Position numbers and translations under genes: made by a program
The notes under the pieces: model-generated
The model's database searches: none
The model's input: the letters and a program-made list of their open reading frames with translations, nothing else
Told to the model about the DNA's origin: nothing
In this document: one piece after another, positions 5,027 through 5,178 of the stretch
Layout: each line of letters starts with the position of its first letter
Position numbering within the stretch: the stretch's first letter is position 1
From: Treponema sp.
GTDB taxonomy: Bacteria > Spirochaetota > Spirochaetia > Treponematales > Breznakiellaceae
Direction: 5' to 3'
DNA length: 5,178 bases
Assembly: GCA_031268125.1 (NCBI GenBank)
Contig: JAIRXT010000217.1
Span: forward strand, 1 to 5,178

Positions 5027-5178
5027 ATGAGTGAAGAAGCTGTTCGTGAATCGCAGGGAAAGCTGGATTTTGAAAAGGTCTGGGCCATGTTCCAGGAAAG
5101 TGTTCGGGAACAGGACCGGAGGTCCCAGGAACTGGATCGAAGATTTCAGGAGACGGACCGCCAGTTCCAGGAGACCCG
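5027..5178 (+). CDS. Heptad-repeat coiled-coil protein, N-terminal part (3' end missing)
   Basis: Fifty complete codons plus two bases, running off the window. It opens M-S-E-E-A-V-R-E, then K-L-D-F-E-K-V-W-A-M-F-Q-E (12-24), then heptads Q-D-R-R-S-Q-E, L-D-R-R-F-Q-E, T-D-R-Q-F-Q-E (29-49), a highly charged coiled coil. This opening plus repeated QETDRxF heptads resembles a family of paralogues in treponemes and some cyanobacteria, whose members often carry a C-terminal domain related to PD-(D/E)XK nucleases (DUF3782-like); that domain is not in the window, so the function stays open. Start: ATG at 5027 is preferred because the promoter places the transcript's 5' end there; ATG at 5009 is in frame and would add six residues (M-K-Y-I-W-A). 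Neither has a Shine-Dalgarno. No signal peptide or membrane segment appears, so it is probably cytoplasmic. Confidence 0.75.
   Translation, partial: MSEEAVRESQGKLDFEKVWAMFQESVREQDRRSQELDRRFQETDRQFQET
5111..5178 (+). repeat. 21-bp tandem repeats coding the heptads
   Basis: Three full 21-base units (5111-5131, 5132-5152, 5153-5173) and the start of a fourth. Each encodes xDRxxQE; the units share a GA(C/T)CG(A/C/G) start and a CAGGA end and differ elsewhere. The repeat probably continues beyond the window, and its copy number could vary without breaking the frame. Confidence 0.7.

Overview
The window carries one convergent gene pair and one divergent start region, from a bacterium with GC-rich coding DNA. 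The best guess is a spirochaete of the Treponema group. That guess rests on the style of the right-edge coiled-coil gene (EVWAMFQE-like opening followed by QETDRxF heptads) and on the poly-G tracts and AT-rich intergenic inverted repeats. It is an inference, not something a marker gene in the window proves.

Left (1-2687, plus strand): the last 894 or so codons of a long LacZ-type glycoside hydrolase family 2 beta-galactosidase. About 190 N-terminal residues lie outside the window. Nearly every known catalytic residue can be placed. Middle (2688-2883): a 196-base convergent intergenic region packed with inverted repeats: a 13-bp inverted repeat enclosing two further hairpins, then a GC-rich terminator serving the opposite strand.

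Right-centre (2884-4772, minus strand): a two-gene operon. A THUMP-domain class I RNA methyltransferase of the RlmL/YpsC type comes first. A TetR-family repressor follows, and its start codon lies inside the end of the methyltransferase gene (16-base overlap). A run of eight G sits just before the overlap; one extra G would join the two reading frames. The operon promoter is a consensus extended -10 element overlapped by a 15-base palindrome, which is a candidate operator for the repressor encoded in the same operon.

Right (4773-5178): a divergent intergenic region with several perfect inverted repeats, then a strong sigma70-like promoter and the first 50 codons of a heptad-repeat coiled-coil protein that runs off the window. 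At both divergent promoters the predicted transcription start falls on or next to the start codon, and neither start has a Shine-Dalgarno sequence, so both messages look leaderless. No RNA gene, CRISPR array, transposase or complete novel system was found. The most curious parts are the poly-G overlap, the self-regulation candidate and the two structured intergenic regions.
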